NCBI RefSeq assembly: GCF_005049235.1
Contig: NZ_SUMD01000006.1
Location: forward strand, 248,001 to 312,000
Origin: Rhodococcus oryzae
GTDB taxonomy: Bacteria; Actinomycetota; Actinomycetes; Mycobacteriales; Mycobacteriaceae
Reading direction: 5' to 3'
Length of the DNA stretch: 64,000 nucleotides
The stretch's first letter is position 1. Each line of letters begins with the position of its first letter. The translations under genes were made by a program, and so were the position numbers. This document shows, piece by piece, positions 7,729 through 16,450 of the stretch. The notes under the pieces were generated by a model, which saw nothing but the letters and a program-made list of their open reading frames with translations, was not told where the DNA came from and did not search any database.

Positions 7729-9636
7729 GTGCCCAGCACCACCTTCCGCAATGTTGCCATCGTCGCACACGTCGACCATGGCAAGACCACCCTCGTCGAC
7801 GCCATGCTCCGGCAGTCCGGCGCTTTCGCCGAGCGTGCCGAACTGGTCGACCGCGTGATGGACTCCGGTGACCTGGAGCGCGAAAAGGGCATCACCATCC
7901 TCGCGAAGAACACCGCTGTGCATAAGCACAACGAGGACGGTTCGGTCACGGTCATCAACGTGATCGACACCCCCGGCCACGCCGACTTCGGTGGCGAGGT
8001 GGAGCGCGGCCTGTCCATGGTGGACGGCGTTGTGCTGCTCGTCGACGCCTCCGAGGGCCCGCTGCCGCAGACCCGTTTCGTGCTCCGCAAGGCGCTCGCC
8101 GCCTCGCTGCCCGTCATCCTGGTCGTCAACAAGACCGACCGTCCCGACGCCCGCATCGAGGAGGTCGTCTCCGAGAGCCACGACCTGCTCCTCGACCTGG
8201 CGTCCGACCTGGACGACGAGGCCGCCGAGGCAGCCGAGCTCGCCCTCGACCTGCCGGTGCTCTACGCCTCCGGCCGTGAGGGCAAGGCCAGCAAGGTCCA
8301 GCCCGAGAACGGCCAGGCCCCCGACGCCGAGAACCTCGACGCCCTGTTCGAGGTCCTGATGGAGAACGTCCCGGCGCCCAAGGGCACCGTCGACGCGCCG
8401 CTCCAGGCGCACGTCACCAACCTCGACGCCTCCGCCTTCCTCGGCCGCCTGGCCCTGGTCCGCATCCACAACGGCGAGCTCCGCAAGGGCCAGACCGTCT
8501 CCTGGATGCGCGAGGTCGACGGCGAGCCCGTCGTCACCAAGACCAAGATCACCGAGCTGCTGCAGACCGTCGGCGTCGAGCGTCAGCCCGGCGAGGTCGC
8601 CGTCGCCGGTGACATCGTCGCGGTCGCCGGCTTCCCGGACATCATGATCGGCGACACCCTCGCCGACCTGGAGAACCCGGTCGCGCTGCCGCGGATCACC
8701 GTCGATCAGCCCGCCATCTCCGTCACCATCGGCACCAACACCTCGCCGCTCGTCGGCCGGGTCAGCGGCCACAAGCTGACCGCCCGCATGATCAAGTCCC
8801 GTCTGGATCAGGAGCTCGTCGGCAACGTCTCGCTCAAGGTCCTCGACATCGGTCGCCCGGATGCCTGGGAGGTGCAGGGCCGTGGTGAGCTGGCGCTGGC
8901 CATCCTGGTCGAGCAGATGCGCCGCGAGGGCTTCGAGATGACCGTCGGCAAGCCGCAGGTGGTCACCCGCCAGGTCGACGGCAAGGTGCACGAGCCCTTC
9001 GAGGAGCTCACCATCGACAGCCCCGAGGAGTACCTCGGCGCCATCACCCAGCTCCTGGCGAACCGCAAGGGCAAGATGGTCCAGATGGCCAACCACGGCG
9101 CCGGCTGGGTCCGCATGGAGTTCATCGTCCCCTCGCGTGGCCTGATCGGTTTCCGCACCGACTTCCTCACCGAGACCCGCGGCACCGGCATCGCCAACGC
9201 CGTCTTCCACGGCTACGCGCCGTGGGCGGGAGAGATCCGCGCCCGCCACACCGGGTCGCTCGTCTCCGACCGCACCGGCTCGGTGACCCCGTTCGCGATG
9301 ATCCAGCTCGCCGACCGCGGCACCTTCTTCGTCGAGCCCGGCGCGGACACCTACGAGGGCATGGTCGTGGGCATCAACCCGCGTCAGGAAGACCTCGACA
9401 TCAACGTCACCCGCGAGAAGAAGCTGACCAACATGCGTCAGTCCTCCGCCGACGTGATGGAGACCCTGGCCAAGCCGATCAAGCTCGAGCTCGAGGGCGC
9501 CATGGAGTTCTGTGCAGGCGACGAGTGCGTCGAGGTCACCCCTGAGGTGGTCCGCGTCCGCAAGGTGCACCTGTCGCAGACCGACCGCGCCCGCGAGCGC
9601 TCGCGCAGCAAGTCCCGCGACAAGGCCGCGCTGTAG
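7729..9636 (+). CDS. typA: Translational GTPase TypA/BipA
   Basis: 635 residues from GTG 7729. GTP-binding motifs are complete: AHVDHGKTTL (G1), DTPGHADF (G3), NKTDRPDA (G4); domains II, III, V and the C-terminal BipA domain follow. TypA/BipA is an EF-G-like ribosome-associated GTPase that supports growth under stress and late 50S assembly. GTG 7729 has AGGAG 8 nt upstream; GTG 7696 is an in-frame alternative adding 11 residues. Followed by lpqW and mshB as in M. tuberculosis (Rv1165, Rv1166, Rv1170). A long hairpin follows the stop. Confidence 0.95.
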   Translation: MPSTTFRNVAIVAHVDHGKTTLVDAMLRQSGAFAERAELVDRVMDSGDLEREKGITILAKNTAVHKHNEDGSVTVINVIDTPGHADFGGEVERGLSMVDGVVLLVDASEGPLPQTRFVLRKALAASLPVILVVNKTDRPDARIEEVVSESHDLLLDLASDLDDEAAEAAELALDLPVLYASGREGKASKVQPENGQAPDAENLDALFEVLMENVPAPKGTVDAPLQAHVTNLDASAFLGRLALVRIHNGELRKGQTVSWMREVDGEPVVTKTKITELLQTVGVERQPGEVAVAGDIVAVAGFPDIMIGDTLADLENPVALPRITVDQPAISVTIGTNTSPLVGRVSGHKLTARMIKSRLDQELVGNVSLKVLDIGRPDAWEVQGRGELALAILVEQMRREGFEMTVGKPQVVTRQVDGKVHEPFEELTIDSPEEYLGAITQLLANRKGKMVQMANHGAGWVRMEFIVPSRGLIGFRTDFLTETRGTGIANAVFHGYAPWAGEIRARHTGSLVSDRTGSVTPFAMIQLADRGTFFVEPGADTYEGMVVGINPRQEDLDINVTREKKLTNMRQSSADVMETLAKPIKLELEGAMEFCAGDECVEVTPEVVRVRKVHLSQTDRARERSRSKSRDKAAL

Positions 9637-9648
9637 AGTTGCGCTTCG

Positions 9649-9698
9649 CGCCTGTGCGCGGTTGACGAGTCTGCGGACCCGTCAGCCGCGCACAGGCG
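9649..9698. terminator. Long palindrome after typA, related to the one at 42715
   Basis: Perfect 13-bp arms (9649-9661, 9686-9698) with further pairing inside (TTGACG / CGTCAG with one wobble). It probably ends typA transcription. The arms and the loop-proximal GGTTGACGAGTC match the hairpin at 42715-42764, so this is one copy of a dispersed intergenic repeat. Confidence 0.7.
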
Positions 9699-9723
9699 TT
9701 TACAGCCGTAGATCGAAAGGGAC

Positions 9724-11508
9724 GTGCGAGTGCATCGAGCGGGACGACGAACCCGACAGATCCTGCCGATCGCGACAGCCCTCGTCGCCGGCCTCGTGCT
9801 GGCGGGCTGCACAGCGAACCCGCCGCCGCCGGTGGAGAGCACCGACAGTCCCAAGCCGACGACGGCGGTGCCAACCAAGAACACCGTGGTGGTCGCGATC
9901 GACGACGTGGGTCTCGGCTTCAATCCGCACCTGCTCTCCGACCAGTCCCCGGTCACCTCGGCGGTCAGCTCGATGGTGCTGCCGAGCGCCTTCCGCCCGG
10001 TCCCCAGCCCGACCCGGCCCGGCGGCACGGACTGGCTCCCCGACGAGTCCCTGCTGATCTCCGCGGACGTCACCTCCCAGAATCCGTTCACGGTCACGTA
10101 CCAGCTCCGCAACGAGGCGCAGTGGTCCGACAGCGCGCCGATCGCCGCCGAGGACTTCCGCTACCTGTGGCGGCAGATGATCAGCCAGCCCGGCGTCGTC
10201 GATCCGGCCGGCTACGGCCTCATCACCGACATCGGCTCCTCGGGCGGCGGCAAGACCGTCACCGTGACGATGAGCTCGCCGTATCCGGCGTGGCGGGAGC
10301 TGTTCACGGACCTGCTGCCCTCGCACCTGGTGAAGGACTCGCCAGGCGGGTTCACCCGCGGACTGGCGGAGAACATCCCGGTGTCCGGCGCCGACTTCCA
10401 CATCAAGTCCATCGACCGCGGCCGCGACGAGATCCTGCTCGAACGCAACGACCGGTTCTGGGGCAAGCCCGCCACCCCCGATCAGATCCTCATGCGTCGC
10501 GGTGGTTCGTCCGCGCAGTTGGCGGACTCGATCCGTTCCGGTGACGCCCAGGTCGCGCAGGTGCGGGGCAACGGCCCGCTGCAGGCTCAGTTGGCCGCGA
10601 TCCCCTCGGTGCGTGCCGCCGTCACCCCCGCGCCCCGGGTGCTGGAGCTGACCCTGAACGGCAGGGTCCCCGCGCTCGCCGACCAGCGGCTGCGTCGCGG
10701 TCTGATGGGGCTGCTCAGCCCCGACCTGCTGGCCTCCGTCGGCACCCCGACCGGCGCGAACGCGACGCCGGCTCGGGCCCAGGTGCTGGCGCCATCCGAT
10801 CCGGGCTACGTCCCGACCGCCCCGCCCGCGCCGAGCCGCGAGCAGGCGCTCGGGTTGCTCGCCGAGGCTGGCTGGGTTCACACGTCCGTCGAAGGCCCGG
10901 GGGAGACGGCGACGGCCACGATCGCGAAGGACGGCGAGCAGCTGGCCCTGGTCATCGGTGCGCCCGAGGGCGACGACTCCGCCATCGCCGTCGCGAACAC
11001 CGCGGCCGACCAGCTCCGCGGCGCCGGGGTGGATGCCTCGGTGACGACGATGCGTCCGGACGAGCTGTACGGCAAGTCGCTCGTCGAGGGCGAGGTCGAT
11101 GCCGTGGTCGGCTGGTCGCGCGCGGGCTCCGACCCGGCGACCTCGATGGCCTCCCGGTTCGCCTGCCCCCCGCCTGCGATGCCTGCCCCGGCCCCGTCCG
11201 GCGACGCCGAGTCGACGGACGCCGAGCCCGACATCGTGCCCGATCCGCTTGCCCCGAGCAATCTGTCGGGACTCTGTGACTCGGCCCTGCAGGCGGGCAT
11301 CGACGAGGCGCTTCGCGGGACCGCGGACGTCGGACACGTGATCGCGCAGGCCGAGCCGAAGCTGTGGGATCTCGCCGCCGTGCTGCCCGTCCTGCAGGAC
11401 ACGACCGTGGTCGCTGCCGGGCCAGGCGTCCAGGGTGTATCGCTGACCGGCGCGATCCAGGTCGGCATCTTCGCCGATGCCGCCGGCTGGTCGAGGAGCC
11501 CCCAGTGA
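9724..11508 (+). CDS. lpqW: LpqW-like lipoprotein (ABC family 4 / oligopeptide-binding fold)
   Basis: 594 residues. Lipobox LAGC with the lipidated Cys at 29, then a Pro/Ser/Thr linker and a type 2 periplasmic-binding fold of the DppA/OppA class ([36 protein letters not shown]). In mycobacteria LpqW is not a nutrient receptor but steers PIM intermediates towards LM/LAM at the PimE branch point, consistent with pimE being nearby. GTG 9724 or GTG 9730 (AAAGGGA 8 nt upstream) may be the start. The stop overlaps the mshB GTG by four bases, so the two are translationally coupled. Confidence 0.85.
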   Translation: MRVHRAGRRTRQILPIATALVAGLVLAGCTANPPPPVESTDSPKPTTAVPTKNTVVVAIDDVGLGFNPHLLSDQSPVTSAVSSMVLPSAFRPVPSPTRPGGTDWLPDESLLISADVTSQNPFTVTYQLRNEAQWSDSAPIAAEDFRYLWRQMISQPGVVDPAGYGLITDIGSSGGGKTVTVTMSSPYPAWRELFTDLLPSHLVKDSPGGFTRGLAENIPVSGADFHIKSIDRGRDEILLERNDRFWGKPATPDQILMRRGGSSAQLADSIRSGDAQVAQVRGNGPLQAQLAAIPSVRAAVTPAPRVLELTLNGRVPALADQRLRRGLMGLLSPDLLASVGTPTGANATPARAQVLAPSDPGYVPTAPPAPSREQALGLLAEAGWVHTSVEGPGETATATIAKDGEQLALVIGAPEGDDSAIAVANTAADQLRGAGVDASVTTMRPDELYGKSLVEGEVDAVVGWSRAGSDPATSMASRFACPPPAMPAPAPSGDAESTDAEPDIVPDPLAPSNLSGLCDSALQAGIDEALRGTADVGHVIAQAEPKLWDLAAVLPVLQDTTVVAAGPGVQGVSLTGAIQVGIFADAAGWSRSPQ

Positions 11509-12383
11509 GCGAACGTCGACTGCTGCTGGTGCACGCCCATCCCGACGACGAGACCCTCACCACCGGGGGCACCATCGCGCGGTACGCCGCCGAGGGCGCG
11601 CAGGTGACCGTGCTGACCTGCACGCTCGGCGAGGAGGGCGAGGTGATCGGTGAGCGGTGGGCCGGCCTCGTCGCGGACCGGGCCGATCAGCTCGGCGGCT
11701 ACCGCATCCTCGAACTGACCGAGGCGATCGCAAGGCTGGGTGCCGACGGCCCCAGGTTCCTGGGCGGGGCAGGACGCTGGCGCGATTCCGGCATGCTCGG
11801 CACTCCCTCCGCCGCCAACCCGCGCGCGTTCGTGAACGCGGATCCCGAGGAGGCCGTCGCGGCTCTCGTCGCGGTGATCCGGGAGGTCCGTCCGCACGTG
11901 GTGATCTGCTACGACCCGGAGGGCGGCTACGGTCACCCCGATCACATCCAGGCGCACCGCTTCACGATGGCCGCGGCCCAGGCCGCGGGCACCGATGCGT
12001 ATCCGGACGCGGGCCTGCCCTGGGAGCCGGCGAAGGTCTATTGGACTGTCACCGAGGCGAACTCGCTGGCGAAGGGGATCGAGTGCATCACCGAGATCCC
12101 GTCGTCGTGGCGGATGCCGGAGCCGGGGGAGTTGCCCTGTGTGCTCGACGAGACGGTGACCGCCGCGGTGGACGTGCGGGCGGTGCTCGGGGCGAAGCGG
12201 TCGGCGCTGACCGCGCACGCGACGCAGGTGACGGTGTCGGAGACCGGTTCGGAGTATGCGCTGTCGAACAATGTCGCGCAGCCGATCCTGGTCGAGGAAC
12301 ACTACGTTCTGGTGCGCGGCGCCCGCGGTGTGGTCGACGCCGACGGTCGCGAGCGGGACCTGTTCTCCGGCATCGCTTTTTAG
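11505..12383 (+). CDS. mshB: N-acetyl-GlcN-inositol deacetylase MshB
   Basis: 292 residues, a LmbE/PIG-L family zinc deacetylase. Motif HAHPDDE (residues 10-16) supplies the Zn ligands and the catalytic Asp, and [11 protein letters not shown] supplies the third His ligand. MshB removes the acetyl group from GlcNAc-inositol in mycothiol synthesis, in the cytoplasm. GTG 11505 overlaps the lpqW stop (GTGA). The order typA-lpqW-mshB is as in M. tuberculosis. A short hairpin (12420-12442) follows the stop. Confidence 0.93.
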   Translation: MSERRLLLVHAHPDDETLTTGGTIARYAAEGAQVTVLTCTLGEEGEVIGERWAGLVADRADQLGGYRILELTEAIARLGADGPRFLGGAGRWRDSGMLGTPSAANPRAFVNADPEEAVAALVAVIREVRPHVVICYDPEGGYGHPDHIQAHRFTMAAAQAAGTDAYPDAGLPWEPAKVYWTVTEANSLAKGIECITEIPSSWRMPEPGELPCVLDETVTAAVDVRAVLGAKRSALTAHATQVTVSETGSEYALSNNVAQPILVEEHYVLVRGARGVVDADGRERDLFSGIAF

Positions 12384-12419
12384 CAAGCGGCTGACCCGAA
12401 GGCTTCCAGTCGCCCCACG

Positions 12420-12442
12420 GGGTGACCCGATCCGGGTTACCC
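12420..12442 (+). terminator. Hairpin after mshB
   Basis: GGGTGACCCG / CGGGTTACCC with a 3-nt loop. The single mismatch becomes G.U in plus-strand RNA. It lies 37 nt after the mshB stop without a U-tract. Confidence 0.5.
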
Positions 12443-12530
12443 TCGGTGTGCTTCATCAGTCGTACCTGAGTTTCTCGCACGTTGTATCCAGATCGATTAT
12501 CGATTTCCGGATCACGAAGGGATCAGCCCG

Positions 12531-13907
12531 ATGGCGTTGCACAGGGTCACCGACAGGGGCGGGAACGCCCAAGACATCTACTCGACGCCGCTCAGCCGAG
12601 AAGTGTTGCCGAAGTACCAGATGCCGAAAGAAGCGTCGGACCCGCGGATCGCCTACGCGCTGATCCACAGCGAACTCCAGCTGGACGGCAACTCCTCGCA
12701 GAACCTCGCGACGTTCTGCTCGACCTGGTCGGAGGACGAGGTCCACCGGCTGATGAACGACTGCCTCGACAAGAACATGATCGACAAGGACGAGTACCCG
12801 CAGACTGCGGAGATCGAGTCCCGGTGCGTCCACATGCTGGCGGACCTCTGGAACTCACCCTCCGAACGCGACACCATGGGCTGCTCCACGACCGGATCGA
12901 GCGAGGCCGCCATGCTCGGTGGGCTGGCCCTCAAGTGGCGCTGGCGCCAGCGGCGGCAGGCGGAGGGCAAGCCAACCGACCGCCCGAACCTGGTGTGCGG
13001 GCCGGTGCAGATCTGCTGGGACAAGTTCGCCCGGTACTTCGACGTGGAACTGCGCCAGATCCCGCTCGAGCCGGGCGCGACGGGGATACGTCCGCACCAA
13101 TTGCGGGAGTACGTCGACGAGAACACCATCGGTGTCGTCGCGATCCTGGGCGTGACCTACACCTGCGACTACGAGCCCGTCGAGGAGATCGCGGCGGAGC
13201 TGGACGCGATCATGGCGGACACCGGGCTGGACGTGCCCGTTCACGTCGACGCGGCCAGCGGGGGGTTCATCGCCCCGTTCGTGCAGCCGGATTTGGTGTG
13301 GGACTTCCGGATCCCGAGGGTCGCCTCCATCAACACCTCCGGTCACAAGTACGGACTGGCCCCGCTCGGGGTCGGTTGGGTGGTGTGGCGGTCGGCGGAC
13401 CTGCTGCCCGAAGACCTGGTGTTCCGGGTGAGTTATCTCGGCGGCGACATGCCGACCTTCGCGCTCAACTTCTCCCGGCCGGGCGGCGAGATCGTCGCCC
13501 AGTACTACCTGTTGCTGCGCCTCGGTCGCGAGGGCTATCGCATGATTCAGCAGACGTGTGCCGAAACCGCCCAGGCCCTCGCCGCGGAGATCAAGACGAT
13601 GGGGCCGTTCACCCTGCTTTACGACGGGACCGGCGGGCTGCCCGCGGTGTCCTACACCCTGACCGACCCGGCGACGGCGGGCTTCTCGCTGTACGACCTC
13701 AGCGATGAGCTGCGGAGGCGCGGCTGGCAGGTGCCCTCGTACCCGTTGCCCGCGAACCGACAGGAGACGGTCATCCAGCGGGTCCTGGTTCGGCACGGGA
13801 TCTCCCGCGATGTGATCTCCCTGCTGGCCGAGGACATCCGTCGATCGCTGGCGCGGCTGGCCGGAGGCACGCCGTCCGACGAGGCGAGGGAAGGGTTCCA
13901 TCACTGA
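12531..13907 (+). CDS. gadB: Glutamate decarboxylase (PLP-dependent)
   Basis: 458 residues, group II PLP decarboxylase. The active-site motif SINTSGHKYGL carries the Lys that binds PLP, and HVDAASGGFIAPF holds the Asp that pairs with the pyridine nitrogen. It converts glutamate to GABA, consuming a proton; used for acid resistance or a GABA shunt. Start ATG 12531 lies after GAAGGGATCAG. No glutamate/GABA antiporter is adjacent, although an APC-type amino acid permease is encoded at 39319. In M. tuberculosis gadB is elsewhere, so this is a local insertion in the conserved order. Confidence 0.93.
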   Translation: MALHRVTDRGGNAQDIYSTPLSREVLPKYQMPKEASDPRIAYALIHSELQLDGNSSQNLATFCSTWSEDEVHRLMNDCLDKNMIDKDEYPQTAEIESRCVHMLADLWNSPSERDTMGCSTTGSSEAAMLGGLALKWRWRQRRQAEGKPTDRPNLVCGPVQICWDKFARYFDVELRQIPLEPGATGIRPHQLREYVDENTIGVVAILGVTYTCDYEPVEEIAAELDAIMADTGLDVPVHVDAASGGFIAPFVQPDLVWDFRIPRVASINTSGHKYGLAPLGVGWVVWRSADLLPEDLVFRVSYLGGDMPTFALNFSRPGGEIVAQYYLLLRLGREGYRMIQQTCAETAQALAAEIKTMGPFTLLYDGTGGLPAVSYTLTDPATAGFSLYDLSDELRRRGWQVPSYPLPANRQETVIQRVLVRHGISRDVISLLAEDIRRSLARLAGGTPSDEAREGFHH

Positions 13908-14014
13908 CGGGTTCGGGTCTCTCCCGAGGCATGGGGTCGGCTGTGACGGCCGACACCAATCCGATTAGACTGTGATGCGGGTCATAGCCGGGTCGGGCTG
14001 ACGGAAGGATGTCG

Positions 14015-14173
14015 ATGTACAACTGGAGTGTTCAGAACGCGATAGTGGCATTCGTGGATTCGCTGCGCCCCCACTCGGAGCAGCATCACGAGATGTACAT
14101 GAACGCGCTCTACAACTTCGTCGACATGCAGAGTCACCTGCTCACGCTCCTCGGCTACCCGCCGGTGGGCTGA
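14015..14173 (+). CDS. 52-aa small protein, unknown
   Basis: Frame from ATG 14015, with GGAAGG six bases upstream, to TGA 14171-14173. The product begins MYNWSVQNAIVAFVDSLRP, then a His/Met/Tyr-rich stretch (SEQHHEMYMNALYNF) and a hydrophobic end (LLTLLGYPPVG). Two predicted amphipathic helices, no signal peptide, no Cys. The cluster of His, Met and Tyr is unlike neighbouring proteins. It stands alone between gadB and a small membrane-protein gene. Not recognised; the good ribosome site and non-random composition support a real gene. Confidence 0.55.
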   Translation: MYNWSVQNAIVAFVDSLRPHSEQHHEMYMNALYNFVDMQSHLLTLLGYPPVG

Positions 14174-14196
14174 AGGCCCCGCCTACGATTGGTGCC

Positions 14197-14616
14197 ATGA
14201 CATCCGGCACCAGCCCCGCACCGACCGGGCGCCGCATCCTCGACTCGGCGATTCTCGGCCTGCTGATGTTCGACGGCGCGCTCACGGCCGTGCTGGCCGT
14301 GCTGTTCCTGCCCACCTACCTGGGTTCGGTGCCGTTTCCGATCAGCGCTCTCGCCGCGGGCGTCGTCAACGTGCTGCTGGTGCTCGGGGCCCGCACCGTG
14401 ACCGACCGGGCCTCGATGGCGGCGCTGCCGCTGGTCGGCTGGTTCCTCGGCTTCGTGCTGTGCATGTTCGGCGGTCCGGGTGGGGACGCCCTGTTGCTCG
14501 CGAGCCCGGTGACCCTGCTGCTGCTCGGACTCGCGGTGGTGCCCGCGGGGCTGCTCCTGCTGAGGTTCGCCTCCGAGGACGCCGTCGCGCGCGGCAACTC
14601 CGCCCGCCGGGTCTAG
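14197..14616 (+). CDS. Small four-TM membrane protein
   Basis: 139 residues with four hydrophobic segments (about 22-45, 50-70, 77-97 and 105-127) and short polar ends. The loop RTVTDRASMAALPL between TM2 and TM3 is typical of uncharacterised actinobacterial membrane proteins. No catalytic motif. ATG 14197 is the first in-frame start. Convergent with the uracil-DNA glycosylase gene. Function unknown. Confidence 0.7.
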   Translation: MTSGTSPAPTGRRILDSAILGLLMFDGALTAVLAVLFLPTYLGSVPFPISALAAGVVNVLLVLGARTVTDRASMAALPLVGWFLGFVLCMFGGPGGDALLLASPVTLLLLGLAVVPAGLLLLRFASEDAVARGNSARRV

Positions 14617-14644
14617 GAGCGGCGGGCGGGTACGGGAGTGTCGG

Positions 14645-15364
14645 CTACTGGGGCAGCAACCCCGCAGCACGACCGGCGTCGGACAACACCGCCTCGACCA
14701 TCGCCTGCGTGAGCCTGCCGGTGAAGGTGTTCTGCTGGCTGACGTGGAAGCATCCGAACACCTCCAGCGCGCTGCCGACACCTGTCGGGGGCAGGACAAC
14801 GTGGGTGCCGTGGCCGAACTTCGGCCGCGGCCTCGGTACCGCCCAGCCGGCGTCGGTCAGCGCGGGAAACAGTGCCTGCCAACCGAATCCGCCGAGCACG
14901 ACCACCGACCGCAGGGTCGGCGAGAGCAGTCGCAGTTCCTCGTCGATCCAGCGGCGGCAGGTGTCCCGCTCGGTGGGCGTCGGCTTGTTGTCCGGGGGAG
15001 CGCAGTGCACGGGTGCGGTGACCCGGACCCCGCGCAGGCGCAGGCCGTCGTCGCGGCTGACCGCGGTCGGTTGGTTCGCCAGCCCGACCGCGTGCAGCGC
15101 CGCGTACAGCATGTCCCCGCTGCGGTCGCCGGTGAACATCCGGCCGGTCCGGTTCCCGCCGTGCGCGGCGGGGGCGAGCCCGACGATCAGCAGCGCGGCA
15201 TCGGCAGGCCCGAACCCGGGAACGGGTCTGCCCCAGTACGTCTCGTCGCGGAATGCGGCTCGCTTCTCGACGGCCACGCGCTCGCGCCAGGCGACCAGGC
15301 GGGGGCAACGCCTGCAGTCGATCAGCTCACCGTCCATCTCGGCGAGGGTGGTGTGGGTTGCCAC
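14645..15364 (-). CDS. Family 5 uracil-DNA glycosylase (UdgB type)
   Basis: 239 residues. The N-terminal CRRCPRL pair plus later Cys (PVHCAPP, FGCFHVS) provide the four ligands of the 4Fe-4S cluster of thermostable UDG families 4/5. Motif VGLAPAAHGGNRTGRMFTGD is motif A of family 5 (GLAPA, lacking the Asp/Asn of family 1), and HVSQQNTFTGRLT is motif B. It removes uracil, hypoxanthine and related bases from DNA. M. tuberculosis has a homologue (Rv1259). Start ATG 15364. Complete. Confidence 0.9.
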   Translation of the reverse strand: MATHTTLAEMDGELIDCRRCPRLVAWRERVAVEKRAAFRDETYWGRPVPGFGPADAALLIVGLAPAAHGGNRTGRMFTGDRSGDMLYAALHAVGLANQPTAVSRDDGLRLRGVRVTAPVHCAPPDNKPTPTERDTCRRWIDEELRLLSPTLRSVVVLGGFGWQALFPALTDAGWAVPRPRPKFGHGTHVVLPPTGVGSALEVFGCFHVSQQNTFTGRLTQAMVEAVLSDAGRAAGLLPQ

Positions 15365-15430
15365 AGGTCCGACGGTACCCGCGCGGCGGTGCCGGCCCGA
15401 CGGGCCCGCCGCACGGGTGCGGGTCAGTGA

Positions 15431-16351
15431 CTATCCGGAGCAGGGGACCGGGCCCTGGAGGGTCGGGTCGAGAGCCTGGCGGACGAGGAACAGCGAAACC
15501 GGGTGGTCAAGCATCCCCTTGCCCTTGTCCGGATAGAGCACCTGGCCGGAATGCGCGACGTCGAGGGAATCGTTCGGGCACACCTCCTGCACGAACAGGT
15601 TGCGGACAGAGGTTCCCGGGGCGGGAATCAGGAATGAGCTGTTGGGTGGGGTGATCGTCTTGTCGGTCTCCGATGCGATCACGGTGTAGTCGATCCCCGG
15701 ATATGTCTCCTGGCCGGCGTTGAGATTCTGTAAGAACTCCGAGCCCGCGAGCTGTTGGTTCATGGCCACCCCCGTCACGGATTCACCATTGAAGGTCGAC
15801 CCGTGGTTCGACGGAGCCAGCATGACCAGCGTGCGCACCTTGTTGCGTGCAGGGTCGTTGAGATCAGCGCCGCCGTCGAATTTCAGGTACTGGCGAGGCA
15901 TCATGCCGCCCTGGGAATGCCCGACGATGTCGACCTGCGCGACGCCGGTGCTCTCGCGAACGCGGTCGACGAACTTGGCCAGCTCGCGCGCCGAGTCCCC
16001 GATCGCTGCGGTGCCCCATTTGTACGGACCGAAAAGGCCGAAATACTCCCTGGTGCCGCCGTAGTTCAGCGCGTAGACGCAATAGCCGTCGGCCTTGAGG
16101 GTGCTCGTCAGCACGGGGAGGCTCTGCTTCATGCTCCATCCGGTGCCGTGCAAGAGCACGACAGGCCGCGGGTGCTGCTGAGTCGGACGGCAGGACCAGT
16201 CATTCGCACCCGCGGGCGGGTCCTGGTCTTCGGTAGCCGCCGATCCGGTCGATGCCGACTGTGCCGATGCTGAGGGGACGAGCGTGGTGCCGAGGGCGAA
16301 CACGGCGACGGCCGCGAGGCCCATCGCCACAGCGCGGAGCCGGGCATTCAC
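15431..16351 (-). CDS. Secreted triacylglycerol lipase/esterase
   Basis: 306 residues with a signal peptide (MNARLRAVAMGLAAVAVFAL..., cleavage near SASA). Alpha/beta-hydrolase of the actinobacterial lipase class: PVVLLHGTGWS forms the oxyanion region, GHSQGGMMPRQYL is the nucleophile elbow, and a late DVAHSGQ probably carries the His. Cys in WSCR, GYCVYA, EVCPN and PVPCSG may form disulphides. It acts outside the cell on esters or lipids. Start ATG 16351. It is separated by about 100 bp from the alpha-mannosidase on the same strand. Confidence 0.87.
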   Translation of the reverse strand: MNARLRAVAMGLAAVAVFALGTTLVPSASAQSASTGSAATEDQDPPAGANDWSCRPTQQHPRPVVLLHGTGWSMKQSLPVLTSTLKADGYCVYALNYGGTREYFGLFGPYKWGTAAIGDSARELAKFVDRVRESTGVAQVDIVGHSQGGMMPRQYLKFDGGADLNDPARNKVRTLVMLAPSNHGSTFNGESVTGVAMNQQLAGSEFLQNLNAGQETYPGIDYTVIASETDKTITPPNSSFLIPAPGTSVRNLFVQEVCPNDSLDVAHSGQVLYPDKGKGMLDHPVSLFLVRQALDPTLQGPVPCSG

Positions 16352-16450
16352 GTGAGTACTCCTGAGATTGGTTACGGGGAAGTGGTACGCCGTGCAGCCG
16401 TCATCTGTAACACCCCCGACGGGGTCGGCGCAGGAGAATGCCCCGTTCGG

